This document shows positions 25,844 to 34,136 of a DNA stretch of 64,000 nucleotides, in pieces. The position numbers and the translations under genes were made by a program. Source of the stretch: Streptomyces sp. HM190 (GTDB taxonomy: Bacteria > Actinomycetota > Actinomycetes > Streptomycetales > Streptomycetaceae); the NCBI RefSeq assembly GCF_009857135.1, contig NZ_CP047318.1, positions 6,138,001 through 6,202,000 of the forward strand, given 5' to 3'. Position 1 is the stretch's first letter. Each line of letters starts with the position of its first letter. Under the pieces are notes generated by a model. The model searched no databases. It had not been told where the DNA came from and worked only from the letters and a program-made list of their open reading frames with translations.

Positions 25844-25896
25844 TAGTAGGAAGTCCGACTAACTGTGGAGACAGATGCCCCGGCCTCGCTTAGCTT
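25844..25896 (+). promoter_or_regulatory. palindromic operator plus sigma-70-type promoter of the 43-aa gene
   Basis: TAGTAGGAAGTCCGACTA (25844-25861) is a near-perfect palindrome, TAGT.GGA..TCC.ACTA. Seven bases later come GAGACA (25868-25873) and, 17 bases on, TAGCTT (25891-25896), an acceptable -35/-10 pair. The predicted transcript would have about 150 bases of leader before the start at 26052. The cognate regulator is not identified. Confidence 0.55.
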
Positions 25897-26051
25897 TGTA
25901 GGAGCCGAACGTCTCGCTCGACCCAGCGCATGGCGGTCGTGAGCCGGAGGTCCTAGGCAGGCAACCCCTGCGGCCCCGCTCCCCGCCCGAACCGGCGTCT
26001 CACAGCCCTTTGTTTCCGTACTCCGGAATGCCTCGAAGGAGTCGATTCCCC

Positions 26052-26183
26052 ATGGCCGAGACGACTGTCCGCCGCCGAGTCCGCCACGTTTCCCGGACCA
26101 CCGAGTCCGACCGCAAGAACGCCGCCGCCGCCCTCCAGCGCGCCCTCGACCGCAGGGACAACGGCGGCTCCACCGGGCACTGA
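26052..26183 (+). CDS. conserved-looking 43-residue basic protein
   Basis: A short ORF from ATG 26052 with AAGGAG upstream and strong Streptomyces codon bias: nearly every third position is G or C. It begins MAETTVRRRVRHVSRTTES, is rich in Arg, and its middle (KNAAAALQRALDRRD) could form an amphipathic helix. No signal peptide or membrane segment. It has its own predicted promoter and operator upstream and a strong terminator downstream, so it is an independent transcription unit. I do not recognise a function; a nucleic-acid contact is possible from charge alone. Confidence 0.7.
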   Translation: MAETTVRRRVRHVSRTTESDRKNAAAALQRALDRRDNGGSTGH

Positions 26184-26202
26184 GCCGCCCCACCAGCCGG
26201 GA

Positions 26203-26225
26203 GCCGCACCCGTTCGGGGTGCGGC
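26203..26225. terminator. bidirectional terminator after the 43-aa gene
   Basis: GCCGCACCC pairs with GGGTGCGGC around GTTCG. It lies between convergent stops (26183 and 26245) and could serve both. Confidence 0.75.
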
Positions 26226-26244
26226 GCGGCCGTGGGGCATCGGC

Positions 26245-27843
26245 TCACGCGCCGCGCCGCACCTCGAAGTGATCGACCCGCTCGCCGTTCTGGGCGAGCG
26301 CGGACACCTTGAGCCGGGGTCTCGTCCCCGTCTCCACCTCCACCGACAGGAACGAGAAGCCGGTGTAGCGGACTCGGGACCACTCCACGACCTCGGCCCT
26401 GCGCTCCTTGGACCTCGTCCACCGGAAGGACTCGATCGAGTCGAGGTCGCGGACCCGGCCCTCGTAGCTGTCCTTCACGCCCGGCGGGAAGGCGTACAGC
26501 TCCTTGCCGCCGCCGCCCGCCGTGACGTACACGATGCCGTCCCGTGTGGGGTCGGTCGACCCGCCGACCGGCACCCGCCTGCCGACCTCGCCGTTCTTGA
26601 TGGCGTCGGTCCGCTCGTACGCGTGGTTGTGCCCGTTGATCACCAGGTCCACCTGGTGCTTGGCGAACAGCGGCAGCCACGCGGCGCGCACGCCCCCGTC
26701 GGACGCGTGGCGTGAGGTGGAGTAGGCGCAGTGGTGGAAGTACACCACGACGAAGTCGACCGTCTTGTCGGCCCGCAGCTCACCGAGCCGCCGGTCGAGC
26801 CACGCCGTCTGCCTCCCGTCCGTGTAGCCCAGGTTGGCCGGGATCTCGTACGACACGTCGTTCGCGTCGAGCGCGACCACGCCCACGTTGCCGTAGACGA
26901 ACGAGTACACGCCCGGCGCCCCGCGCGGGTCGAAGCCGCTGTCCGGGAGCGACCAGCGGGCCACCTGGCCGCCGTATCCGTCCGGCGAGTACCACGCCTC
27001 CATGTCGTGGTTGCCGGTCGTCACCATCCACGGCACCGACTTCGCCACCAGCTCGTTCTGCTTGAGGAACAGGTCCCAGAAGCCGGGGTCGTAGGAGTCC
27101 GACTTCTCGCCGTGGCCGGTGGTGTCCGCGTAGCAGAGGTCCCCCGCGTGCAGGTGGAAGGCGGGGCTCTCCCGCAGCAGCACGTGGTCGTTGGCGAGCG
27201 CGTCCTTGCTGACGCCCTGGTCGCCGAAGGCGGTGAACACGAACCGTTCCGGTGTCGCGGGCGCCGTACGGAACGACGTGATCGTCTTGCGGTGGGCCGG
27301 CGCGGCCGGGTCGAAGCCCTCGTGGCCGACGCCGTAGTAGTACGTCGTGCCGGGCTTCAGGCCGTCCAGCGCCGCGTGCACGTAGTACTGCTCGAACGCC
27401 GGGCGCACGCCCTGGAGTTCCGGGGTGTACAGGTCACGGATCTCGGCGTCGACGCGCCGGCTCAGGTCCTCGGGGCGCAGCCCCACCCGCACGAACGGCT
27501 TCTTGACGGCCGCCGGCAGCTGCCAGGAGATCCGCATCTGCGTCTTCGGGTCGGCGCCGAGGGCGAGATGACGGCCGAAGGGGACGACCGCCGAGGCCGG
27601 TACCCTCCCGGTGGCCGTGGCGGAGGGGGAGGCGGACCGCCCGGTCGTCGCGTCCGACCCGGAGCAGCCGGTCAGCAGTCCGCCGGCCACTGCCCCGGCG
27701 GTCACCAGGGTGCGCCGCCGCGTCAGCTTGGTGCGCAGGTACTCGTACTGTTCCGGCATGCTGAGACGGCGGGCCAGCCGCTCGGGGATGCCGACGTCGG
27801 GGACGGGGAGTCCGGGGGGCGTCCCCCTGGATGGCGCAGTCAT
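26245..27843 (-). CDS. secreted purple-acid-phosphatase-like metallophosphoesterase
   Basis: 532 residues from ATG 27843. A 50-residue cytoplasmic-looking N-terminus precedes a twin-arginine-type signal, LTRRRTLVTAGAVAGGLLTG, ending at a lipobox Cys, so a Tat-exported lipoprotein is likely. A fibronectin-like domain (about 85-190) precedes the catalytic domain. All five metal-binding blocks are present: FTAFGDQG, LHAGDLCYAD, TTGNHDME, VVYFHHCAY and VINGHNHAYERTD. It should hydrolyse phosphate monoesters outside the cell with a di-metal centre. Convergent with the 43-aa gene; the start is 144 bases from leuB in the opposite direction. Confidence 0.92.
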   Translation of the reverse strand: MTAPSRGTPPGLPVPDVGIPERLARRLSMPEQYEYLRTKLTRRRTLVTAGAVAGGLLTGCSGSDATTGRSASPSATATGRVPASAVVPFGRHLALGADPKTQMRISWQLPAAVKKPFVRVGLRPEDLSRRVDAEIRDLYTPELQGVRPAFEQYYVHAALDGLKPGTTYYYGVGHEGFDPAAPAHRKTITSFRTAPATPERFVFTAFGDQGVSKDALANDHVLLRESPAFHLHAGDLCYADTTGHGEKSDSYDPGFWDLFLKQNELVAKSVPWMVTTGNHDMEAWYSPDGYGGQVARWSLPDSGFDPRGAPGVYSFVYGNVGVVALDANDVSYEIPANLGYTDGRQTAWLDRRLGELRADKTVDFVVVYFHHCAYSTSRHASDGGVRAAWLPLFAKHQVDLVINGHNHAYERTDAIKNGEVGRRVPVGGSTDPTRDGIVYVTAGGGGKELYAFPPGVKDSYEGRVRDLDSIESFRWTRSKERRAEVVEWSRVRYTGFSFLSVEVETGTRPRLKVSALAQNGERVDHFEVRRGA

Positions 27844-27987
27844 GCTGGGCAACTTCCCAGCAGATGCCAACTCCCGGCAAACACACGGGTGAACGCCGGT
27901 CAACGGATCGGTGCCCACGTCGCTCCGGTACGTCCATATCGCGGACAGCCCGTGTCATCCCGTGGGACAAGGAGTACGGTGCCGCAC

Positions 27988-29031
27988 ATGTCTCGCAGCC
28001 TCAATCTCGCAGTGATCCCCGGTGACGGCATCGGTCAGGAAGTCGTGGCCCAGGGTCTCAAGGTCCTCTCCGCCGTCCTTCCGCAGGATGTGAAGCTGGA
28101 GACCAAGGAGTACGACTTCGGCGCCAAGCGCTACCACGCCACCGGTGAGACCCTCACCGACGCCGACCTCGACGCGCTGAAGCAGCACGACGCGATCCTG
28201 CTGGGCGCGATCGGCGACCCGAGCGTCCCCTCCGGCGTCCTGGAGCGCGGCTTCCTGCTCAAGCTCCGCTTCGCCTTCGACCACCACGTCAACCTGCGTC
28301 CGTCGAAGCTGCTGCCGGGCGTGGCCACCCCGCTCGCCGGCCAGCCGGAGATCGACTTCGTCGTGGTCCGCGAGGGCACCGAGGGCCCGTACACCGGCAA
28401 CGGCGGCACCATCCGCAAGGGCACCCCGCAGGAGGTCGCCACCGAGGTCTCCGTGAACACGGCCTTCGGTGTCGAGCGCGTGGTCCGCGACGCCTTCGCC
28501 CGCGCCCAGGCCCGCCCCCGCAAGAAGCTCACGCTGGTCCACAAGAACAACGTGCTCACCTTCGCGGGCCACCTGTGGACGAACATCTTCACCAAGGTGG
28601 CCGAGGAGTTCCCCGAGGTCACCACTGACTACATCCACGTCGACGCCGCGACCATCTACCTGGTCACCGACCCCGGCCGCTTCGACGTGATCGTCACCGA
28701 CAACCTCTTCGGCGACATCATCACCGACCTCGCCGCGGCCGTCTCCGGTGGCATCGGCGTCGCCGCCTCCGGGAACATCAACCCGTCCGGCGAGTTCCCG
28801 TCCATGTTCGAGCCCGTCCACGGCTCGGCCCCGGACATCGCCGGTCAGGGCAAGGCCGACCCGTCCGCCACCGTCCTGTCCGTCGCCCTGCTCCTGCGCC
28901 ACGTCGGCTACGAGGCCGAGGCCGCAGCGATCGAGGAGGCCGTCTCCGCCGACCTCGCGGAGCGCGTGGGCAAGCCCGCCCGTTCGACGGCCGAGATCGG
29001 CGACGCCCTCGCCGTACGAGTAGCCGGCTGA
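27988..29031 (+). CDS. leuB: 3-isopropylmalate dehydrogenase
   Basis: 347 residues from ATG 27988; the open frame continues far upstream antisense to the phosphatase but that is not coding. It oxidatively decarboxylates 3-isopropylmalate to 2-oxoisocaproate with NAD+. Features: LAVIPGDGIGQEVV, the substrate loop GVLERGFLLKLRFAFDHHVN, the Tyr motif REGTEGPYTGNGG, the Lys in TLVHKNNVLTFAG, the metal Asp motif DNLFGDIITDLAA and the NAD region GSAPDIAGQGKADPSAT. The sequence is of the actinobacterial short type. It precedes ilvE by 317 bases with a terminator between, so the two are probably separate units. Confidence 0.96.
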   Translation: MSRSLNLAVIPGDGIGQEVVAQGLKVLSAVLPQDVKLETKEYDFGAKRYHATGETLTDADLDALKQHDAILLGAIGDPSVPSGVLERGFLLKLRFAFDHHVNLRPSKLLPGVATPLAGQPEIDFVVVREGTEGPYTGNGGTIRKGTPQEVATEVSVNTAFGVERVVRDAFARAQARPRKKLTLVHKNNVLTFAGHLWTNIFTKVAEEFPEVTTDYIHVDAATIYLVTDPGRFDVIVTDNLFGDIITDLAAAVSGGIGVAASGNINPSGEFPSMFEPVHGSAPDIAGQGKADPSATVLSVALLLRHVGYEAEAAAIEEAVSADLAERVGKPARSTAEIGDALAVRVAG

Positions 29032-29103
29032 CCCGCCGAGCGCTCGACACCTCCCCCGGACCCGGAGCCCCGCGGCCCCGGTCCAGCAGGGGGAGCCCAT
29101 CGA

Positions 29104-29138
29104 AAGCCGCCGGGTCGCATCGCACCCGGCGGCTTCCG
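29104..29138 (+). terminator. leuB terminator
   Basis: AAGCCGCCGGGT pairs perfectly (12 bp) with ACCCGGCGGCTT around CGCATCGC. It lies 72 bases after the leuB stop, in the 317-base gap before ilvE. Confidence 0.85.
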
Positions 29139-29187
29139 CGTGCTCCCGCCGGGTGTCACCATCATCCCCCGGGCCGCATCGCACCGT

Positions 29188-29238
29188 TTTCGTCCACGGT
29201 CATCCACGTTTCGTCCACGCCCCCCGCCGGGCGATAAT
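29188..29238 (+). promoter_or_regulatory. ilvE promoter region with phased direct repeats
   Basis: CGTCCACG (29191), CATCCACG (29201) and CGTCCACG (29212) recur every 10-11 bases, one helical turn; the outer copies extend to TTTCGTCCACG, 21 bases apart. The last overlaps a weak -35 (TTCGTC, 29210) placed 17 bases before GATAAT (29233). Phased half-sites beside the -35 suggest an activator or repressor bound to one DNA face. The remaining 110 bases to ilvE show no hairpin I trust. Confidence 0.45.
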
Positions 29239-29348
29239 CGAACGAGGTGCCGCGGAATGAGTGAATGCTCGGACGTCCTCACACTGGCCACTGGCAGTGC
29301 GGGACGTGAGCGCGGCCCGTCACACACAACCGGTGAAGGACATCACTC

Positions 29349-30437
29349 ATGACGACGCCCACGATCGAGCTGAAGCCGTCCGCCCATCCGCTCTCCGATG
29401 CCGAGCGCGAGGCGATCCTGGCCAACCCCGGCTTCGGCCGCCACTTCACCGACCACATGGTGACGATCAAGTGGACCGAGGGCCGCGGCTGGCACGACGG
29501 GCAGCTCGTGCCGTACGGCCCGCTCTCCCTCGACCCCGCGAACATGACCCTGCACTACGCGCAGGAGATCTTCGAGGGGCTCAAGGCGTACCGCCGGCCC
29601 GACGGCTCCGTGGCCACGTTCCGCCCGGAGATGAACGCCCTGCGCTTCCAGAAGTCCGCCCGGCGCCTCGCGATGCCCGAGCTGCCGGTGGAGACCTTCA
29701 TCGAGGCGTGCGACCTGCTGGTCCGGCAGGACAAGGCGTGGGTGCCCGCGCACGGCGGCGAGGAGTCCCTGTACCTGCGCCCCTTCATGATCGCCACCGA
29801 GGTCGGCCTGGGCGTGAAGCCGGCCAACGAGTACCTCTTCCTGGTCATCGCCTCCCCGGCCGGCGCCTACTTCCCCGGCGGCGTCCAGCCCGTCCCCATC
29901 TGGGTCTCCGAGGACCACGTGCGTGCCGTCCCCGGTGGCATGGGCGACGCCAAGACCGGCGGCAACTACGCCGCGTCCCTGCTGGCCCAGGCCGAGGCCG
30001 CCGCCGAGGGCTGCGCCCAGGTCTGCTACCTCGACGCGGTCGAGCGGAAGTGGGTCGAGGAACTCGGCGGCATGAACCTGTACTTCGTGTACGGCGACCG
30101 CATCGTGACCCCGTCCCTGACCGGTTCCATCCTGGAGGGCGTCACCCGTGACTCCCTGCTGACCGTCGCCGCCGACCTCGGCCACCCCGCCGAGGAGGGC
30201 CGGATCTCCATCGACCAGTGGCAGGCCGACGCCGAGAGCGGCGCCCTCACCGAGGTCTTCGCCTGCGGCACCGCCGCGGTCATCACGCCCGTCGGTACCG
30301 TCAAGCGCACCGGCGCCTCCTGGCAGCAGTCCGGCGGCGAGCCCGGCCCGGTCACCCTCAAGCTCCGTGAGGCCCTGCTGGACATCCAGCGCGGCACGGT
30401 CGAGGACAAGCACGGCTGGATGCACGTCCTGGCCTGA
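29349..30437 (+). CDS. ilvE: branched-chain amino acid aminotransferase
   Basis: 362 residues, the long bacterial type. It performs the last step of Ile, Val and Leu synthesis, or the first of their breakdown, with PLP and glutamate. Motifs: substrate loop GPLSLDPANMTLHYAQEIFE, arginine-containing FRPEMNALRFQKSARRLAMP, the PLP Lys in GGMGDAKTGGNYAAS, and the cofactor-binding GVTRDSLLTVAADLG with ACGTAAVITPVG. ATG 29349 with GAAGGA upstream. A terminator follows at 30461. Confidence 0.96.
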   Translation: MTTPTIELKPSAHPLSDAEREAILANPGFGRHFTDHMVTIKWTEGRGWHDGQLVPYGPLSLDPANMTLHYAQEIFEGLKAYRRPDGSVATFRPEMNALRFQKSARRLAMPELPVETFIEACDLLVRQDKAWVPAHGGEESLYLRPFMIATEVGLGVKPANEYLFLVIASPAGAYFPGGVQPVPIWVSEDHVRAVPGGMGDAKTGGNYAASLLAQAEAAAEGCAQVCYLDAVERKWVEELGGMNLYFVYGDRIVTPSLTGSILEGVTRDSLLTVAADLGHPAEEGRISIDQWQADAESGALTEVFACGTAAVITPVGTVKRTGASWQQSGGEPGPVTLKLREALLDIQRGTVEDKHGWMHVLA

Positions 30438-30460
30438 CCTGCACACCGGCCCGGCCAGGG

Positions 30461-30494
30461 GGCCGCCGCGGACGACACGTCCGCGGCGGCCCTT
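30461..30494 (+). terminator. ilvE terminator
   Basis: GGCCGCCGCGGAC pairs perfectly (13 bp) with GTCCGCGGCGGCC around GACAC, followed by CTT. Its right arm runs into the 16-base repeats. Confidence 0.85.
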
Positions 30495-30551
30495 CGTCAT
30501 GCCGGCCCTTCGTCATGCCGGGCCTTCGTCATGCCGGGCCCTCGTCAGGCC
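30488..30551 (+). repeat. four tandem 16-base repeats
   Basis: GGCCCTTCGTCATGCC occurs at 30488 and, identically, at 30504; the copies at 30520 (GGGCCTTCGTCATGCC) and 30536 (GGGCCCTCGTCAGGCC) differ slightly. It lies between ilvE and the urease operon. No spacers, so not CRISPR; copy number may vary among strains. Confidence 0.9.
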
Positions 30552-30562
30552 GGCCCCGCTGC

Positions 30563-30579
30563 TTTGAGTGTCGCTCAAA
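30563..30579. promoter_or_regulatory. palindromic operator 1 of the urease-agmatine deiminase operon
   Basis: TTTGAG-TGTCG-CTCAAA, perfect six-base arms. It shares the core GAGTGkCGCTC with operator 2, whose centre is 67 bases downstream. It probably binds the TetR encoded at the end of the operon. Confidence 0.7.
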
Positions 30580-30628
30580 TACTTCCCGTAAGTGCAGTCT
30601 GTGCTATTCCCTGTTCTCGCGTTCCGTG

Positions 30629-30647
30629 TTTAGAGTGGCGCTCTAAA
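30629..30647. promoter_or_regulatory. palindromic operator 2 of the urease-agmatine deiminase operon
   Basis: TTTAGAG-TGGCG-CTCTAAA, perfect seven-base arms, 25 bases before the first start codon at 30673. Binding here would block transcription start or elongation. The AT-rich stretch between the two operators should hold the promoter. Confidence 0.75.
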
Positions 30648-30672
30648 TATCCGGCCACAGGAGGTGCCGCCC

Positions 30673-31353
30673 GTGCGACTCACCCCCACCGAACGCGACC
30701 GCCTGCTGCTCTTCGGCGCGGCGGAGCTGGCGCGGGCCCGGCGGGCGCGCGGCCTGCGGCTGAACGTGCCCGAGGCGACCGCGCTCGTCGCGGACACCGT
30801 CTGCGAGGCCGCGCGGGACGGGGCGCGGCTGGACGAGGCGATCGCGCGGGCGCGGTCGGTGCTCGGGCCCGACGACGTCCTGCCCGGTGTCGCCGACGTC
30901 GTCACCGAGGTGCAGGTCGAGGCGGTGTTCGACGACGGTTCCCGGCTCGCGGTGGTCGCCGACCCGATCGCCGGCGGCCTCGGCGAGCGGGCGCCCGGCG
31001 CGCTGCTGCCGGGGCCCGCCCACACGGACCCCCGGGCGGCCGTGCGGCTGACGGTGACCAACACGGCCACCGTGCCCGTCTCGGTCACCTCCCACTTCCA
31101 CTTCTTCGAGGCCAACCCGCGCCTGGACTTCGCGCGGGCCGAGGCGTACGGGATGCGGCTGGCCGTGCCCGCCGGGTCGTCGGTGCGGTTCGGACCGGGG
31201 GAGAGCGTCGAGGTGGGGCTGCTGCCCCTCGGGGGCGAGCGGGTCGCCATCGGCTTCGCCGGTCTCGTCGACGGTCCCCTCGACGCCCCCGGAGCGAAGG
31301 AAGAGGCCCTGCGCAGGGCCGCCGCCTGCGGATACCTGGGAGCCGCGCGATGA
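30673..31353 (+). CDS. ureAB: urease gamma-beta fusion subunit
   Basis: 226 residues from GTG 30673, eight bases after AGGAGG; the GTG at 30664 overlaps that site. Residues 1-100 are a urease gamma subunit (LTPTERDRLLLFGAAELAR, LNVPEATALVADTVCEAARD, VLPGVADVVTEVQVEAVFDDG). Residues about 110-226 are a beta subunit (LTVTNTATVPVSVTSHFHFF, EANPRLDFARAEAYGMRLAV, PAGSSVRFGPGESVEVGLLP). The fused order gamma-beta also occurs in Helicobacter UreA and some other lineages. It forms the structural shell around the alpha subunit. It overlaps ureC by ATGA. Confidence 0.93.
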   Translation: MRLTPTERDRLLLFGAAELARARRARGLRLNVPEATALVADTVCEAARDGARLDEAIARARSVLGPDDVLPGVADVVTEVQVEAVFDDGSRLAVVADPIAGGLGERAPGALLPGPAHTDPRAAVRLTVTNTATVPVSVTSHFHFFEANPRLDFARAEAYGMRLAVPAGSSVRFGPGESVEVGLLPLGGERVAIGFAGLVDGPLDAPGAKEEALRRAAACGYLGAAR

Positions 31354-33068
31354 CCCCCGCCGCCGGCAGTCCGGCCAACCGTCCGGCAGCCGCCCCGATC
31401 GACCCGTACGCGTACGCCGCCACCCACGGCCCCCGCGCCGGGGACCGGCTCCGGCTCGGCGACTCGGGCCTCGTGATCCGGGTCGAGTCCGACGCCCAGC
31501 GGTACGGCGACGAGTTCCTCGCCGGGTTCGGCAAGACCGCGCGGGACGGGCTGCACCTGAAGGCGGCGGCCGTCCGCGAGACCTGCGACGTGGTCGTCAG
31601 CAACGTCGTGGTGATCGACGCGGTGCTCGGCATCCGCAAGGTGTCGATCGGTATCCGGGAGGGGCGCATCCACGCCGTCGGGCGGGCCGGGAACCCCGAC
31701 ACCCTCGACGGGGTCGACGTCGTGGTCGGCACGGGCACGTCCATCGTGTCCGGCGAGGGCCTCATCGCCACCGCGGGGGCCGTGGACACACACGTCCACC
31801 TGCTGTCGCCGCGGATCATGGAAGCCTCGCTGGCCTCCGGGGTGACCACCGTCATCGGGCAGGAGTTCGGACCGGTGTGGGGCGTCGGGGTCAACTCGCC
31901 GTGGGCGCTGCGGCACGCGTTCGCCGCGTTCGACGCCTGGCCGGTCAACATCGGTTTCCTCGGCCGGGGTTCGTCGTCGCACGCGGCCCCGCTGGTCGAG
32001 GCCCTCGCCGAGGGCGGCGCCTCCGGGTTCAAGGTGCACGAGGACATGGGCGCCCACACCCGGGCGCTGGACACGGCGTTGCGCGTCGCCGAGGAGCACG
32101 ACGTCCAAGTGGCCCTGCACAGCGACGGGCTGAACGAGTGCCTGTCGGTCGAGGACACCCTGCGCGTGCTGGAGGGGCGCACGATCCACGCCTTCCACAT
32201 CGAGGGCTGCGGCGGCGGCCACGTGCCGAACGTGCTGAAGATGGCCGGGGTGCCGAACGTCATCGGCTCCTCCACCAACCCGACCCTGCCCTTCGGCCGG
32301 GACGCCGTCGCCGAGCACTTCGGGATGATCGTCTCCGCCCACGGCCTCAAGACCGACCTGCCCGGCGACGCCGCCCTGGCCCGCGAGCGCATCCGCGCCG
32401 GGACGATGGGCGCCGAGGACGTGCTGCACGACCTGGGTGCCATCGGCATCACCTCGTCCGACGCGCAGGGCATGGGACGCGCGGGCGAGACCGTGCGCCG
32501 GACCTTCGCCATGGCCGGGAAGATGAAGGCCGAGTCGGGCGCCCCGGACGACCACGACAACGAGCGCGTCCTGCGCTACATCGCCAAACTCACCGTCAAC
32601 CCGGCCATCGCCCACGGCCTCGCCCACGAGATCGGCTCCCTGGAGGTCGGCAAGCTCGCCGACATCGTGCTCTGGCGCCCCGAGTACTTCGGTGCCAAAC
32701 CCCAGCTGGTGCTGAAGTCCGGCTTCCCCGCCTACGGTGTCGTCGGGGACCCCAACGCGGCCACCGACGCCTGTGAACCCCTCGTGCTGGGACCGCAGTT
32801 CGGGGCGCACGGGGCCACGGCCGCCGACCTCTCCGTCGCGTTCGTGGCGCGCGCCGCGCTCGACGCGGGCGCCGACCTGCTGCCGACCCGCCGCCGCAGG
32901 GTCGCCGTGCGCGGCACCCGCGGCATCGGCCCCGCCGACCTGGTCCGCAACTCCCGTACCGGCTCGGTCGACGTGGACCCGCGCACCGGCCTGGTCACGC
33001 TCGACGGGGAGCCGCTCCGCTCCGAGCCGGCCGACTCCGTCTCCCTCAACCGGCTGTACTTCCTCTGA
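31350..33068 (+). CDS. ureC: urease alpha (catalytic) subunit, divergent type
   Basis: 572 residues. All nickel ligands align with Klebsiella urease: H148 and H150 (HVH), the carbamylated K228 and H230 in GFKVHEDMG, H257 (ALHSD), H283 (AFHIEG) and D371 (ITSSDAQ). The catalytic acid equivalent to H320 is H331 and the Arg of ERIR is kept. However the flap Cys (C319) is Ala330, the following His is Gly332, and the flap segment near 170 (EFGPVWGVGVNSPWALRHA) lacks the usual TTCTPGP. Metal chemistry should be intact but substrate access differs. No ureE, F, G or D lies in the window. In an operon with agmatine deiminase. Confidence 0.93.
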   Translation: MTPAAGSPANRPAAAPIDPYAYAATHGPRAGDRLRLGDSGLVIRVESDAQRYGDEFLAGFGKTARDGLHLKAAAVRETCDVVVSNVVVIDAVLGIRKVSIGIREGRIHAVGRAGNPDTLDGVDVVVGTGTSIVSGEGLIATAGAVDTHVHLLSPRIMEASLASGVTTVIGQEFGPVWGVGVNSPWALRHAFAAFDAWPVNIGFLGRGSSSHAAPLVEALAEGGASGFKVHEDMGAHTRALDTALRVAEEHDVQVALHSDGLNECLSVEDTLRVLEGRTIHAFHIEGCGGGHVPNVLKMAGVPNVIGSSTNPTLPFGRDAVAEHFGMIVSAHGLKTDLPGDAALARERIRAGTMGAEDVLHDLGAIGITSSDAQGMGRAGETVRRTFAMAGKMKAESGAPDDHDNERVLRYIAKLTVNPAIAHGLAHEIGSLEVGKLADIVLWRPEYFGAKPQLVLKSGFPAYGVVGDPNAATDACEPLVLGPQFGAHGATAADLSVAFVARAALDAGADLLPTRRRRVAVRGTRGIGPADLVRNSRTGSVDVDPRTGLVTLDGEPLRSEPADSVSLNRLYFL

Positions 33069-33079
33069 GAGGTCCCGCG

Positions 33080-34126
33080 ATGTCCGCTGCCGCCGACGGC
33101 TTCCGCATGCCTGCCGAATGGGCCCCGCACGAGCGCACCTGGATGGCCTGGCCCGGCCCCAACCCCACCTTCGACGACCCCGGCGACCTCGCCGCCGCCC
33201 GCGCCGCCTGGGCGTCCGTCGCCCGCGCCGTCCGCCGCTTCGAACCGGTGACGGTGGTGTGCGGACCGGGGCAGGCCGCCGAGGCCACCGCGCTCCTCGG
33301 CCCCGGAGTCGACACCGTCGAACGCGACCTGGACGACGCCTGGATGCGCGACATCGGCCCCACCTTCCTCACCGACGACCGGGGACGGCTGGCCGCCGTC
33401 GACTGGCGGTTCAACGGCTGGGGCGCGCAGCCCTGGGCCCGCTGGGGGCACGACGCGAGGATCGCCGCGTCCGTGGCGGACCTCGCCCGGGCGCGGACCT
33501 ACGCCTCGACGCTGGTGAACGAGGGCGGCGCGATCCACGTCGACGGCGAGGGCACCGTCCTGCTCACCGAGACCGTGCAGCTCGGGCCCGAACGCAATCC
33601 CGGCTGGACCCGCGACGAGGTCGAGGCGGAGATCCACGCCCAGCTCGGCACCCGCAAGGCGATCTGGCTGCCGCGCGGTCTCACCGCCGACTACCCGCCC
33701 GGTGGCTTCGGCACCCTGGGCCACGTCGACATCGTCGCCGCGTTCGCCCGCCCCGGTGTGGTCGTCGCCCACTCCCAGCCGGACCCCGCCCACCCCGACC
33801 ACGAGATCACCGAGGAGGTCATCGGACTCCTGCGGGCCCAGACCGACGCACGCGGACGGCGCCTGGAGGTCGTCGAGGTCCCCGCGCCGACCGAGCTGGA
33901 GACCGACGGCCGCTGGTCCGACCACTCCTACATCAACCACTACCTGTGCAACGGCGGAGTCGTCCTCTGCGCCTTCGACGACCCCCGTGACGAGCAGGCC
34001 GCCGCGATCTTCCGCCGACTCTTCCCCGACCGCACGGTCACCCTGGTCGACGCCCGCACGATCTTCGCCGGCGGGGGCGGCATCCACTGCATCACCCAGC
34101 AGCAGCCACGGGCCGGCGTCCGGTAG
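33080..34126 (+). CDS. aguA: agmatine deiminase (peptidyl-arginine deiminase, Porphyromonas-type family)
   Basis: 348 residues. It hydrolyses agmatine to N-carbamoylputrescine and ammonia. Family blocks are complete: MPAEWAPHERTWMAWP at the N-terminus, DLDDAWMRDIGPTFLTDD, LVNEGGAIHVDGEGTVLLTE, the catalytic His/Asp region FGTLGHVDIVAAFA, and the catalytic Cys at 337 in GGGGIHCITQQQP. Eleven bases after ureC, so co-translated. The product is a mono-substituted urea, which makes the neighbouring divergent urease notable. Arginine or other guanidino substrates cannot be excluded. Confidence 0.92.
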   Translation: MSAAADGFRMPAEWAPHERTWMAWPGPNPTFDDPGDLAAARAAWASVARAVRRFEPVTVVCGPGQAAEATALLGPGVDTVERDLDDAWMRDIGPTFLTDDRGRLAAVDWRFNGWGAQPWARWGHDARIAASVADLARARTYASTLVNEGGAIHVDGEGTVLLTETVQLGPERNPGWTRDEVEAEIHAQLGTRKAIWLPRGLTADYPPGGFGTLGHVDIVAAFARPGVVVAHSQPDPAHPDHEITEEVIGLLRAQTDARGRRLEVVEVPAPTELETDGRWSDHSYINHYLCNGGVVLCAFDDPRDEQAAAIFRRLFPDRTVTLVDARTIFAGGGGIHCITQQQPRAGVR

Positions 34127-34136
34127 AAACGTACGG

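Noticed and set aside
30488..30551. CRISPR-like repeats
   Set aside because: Four copies are directly adjacent with no spacers and no cas genes nearby.
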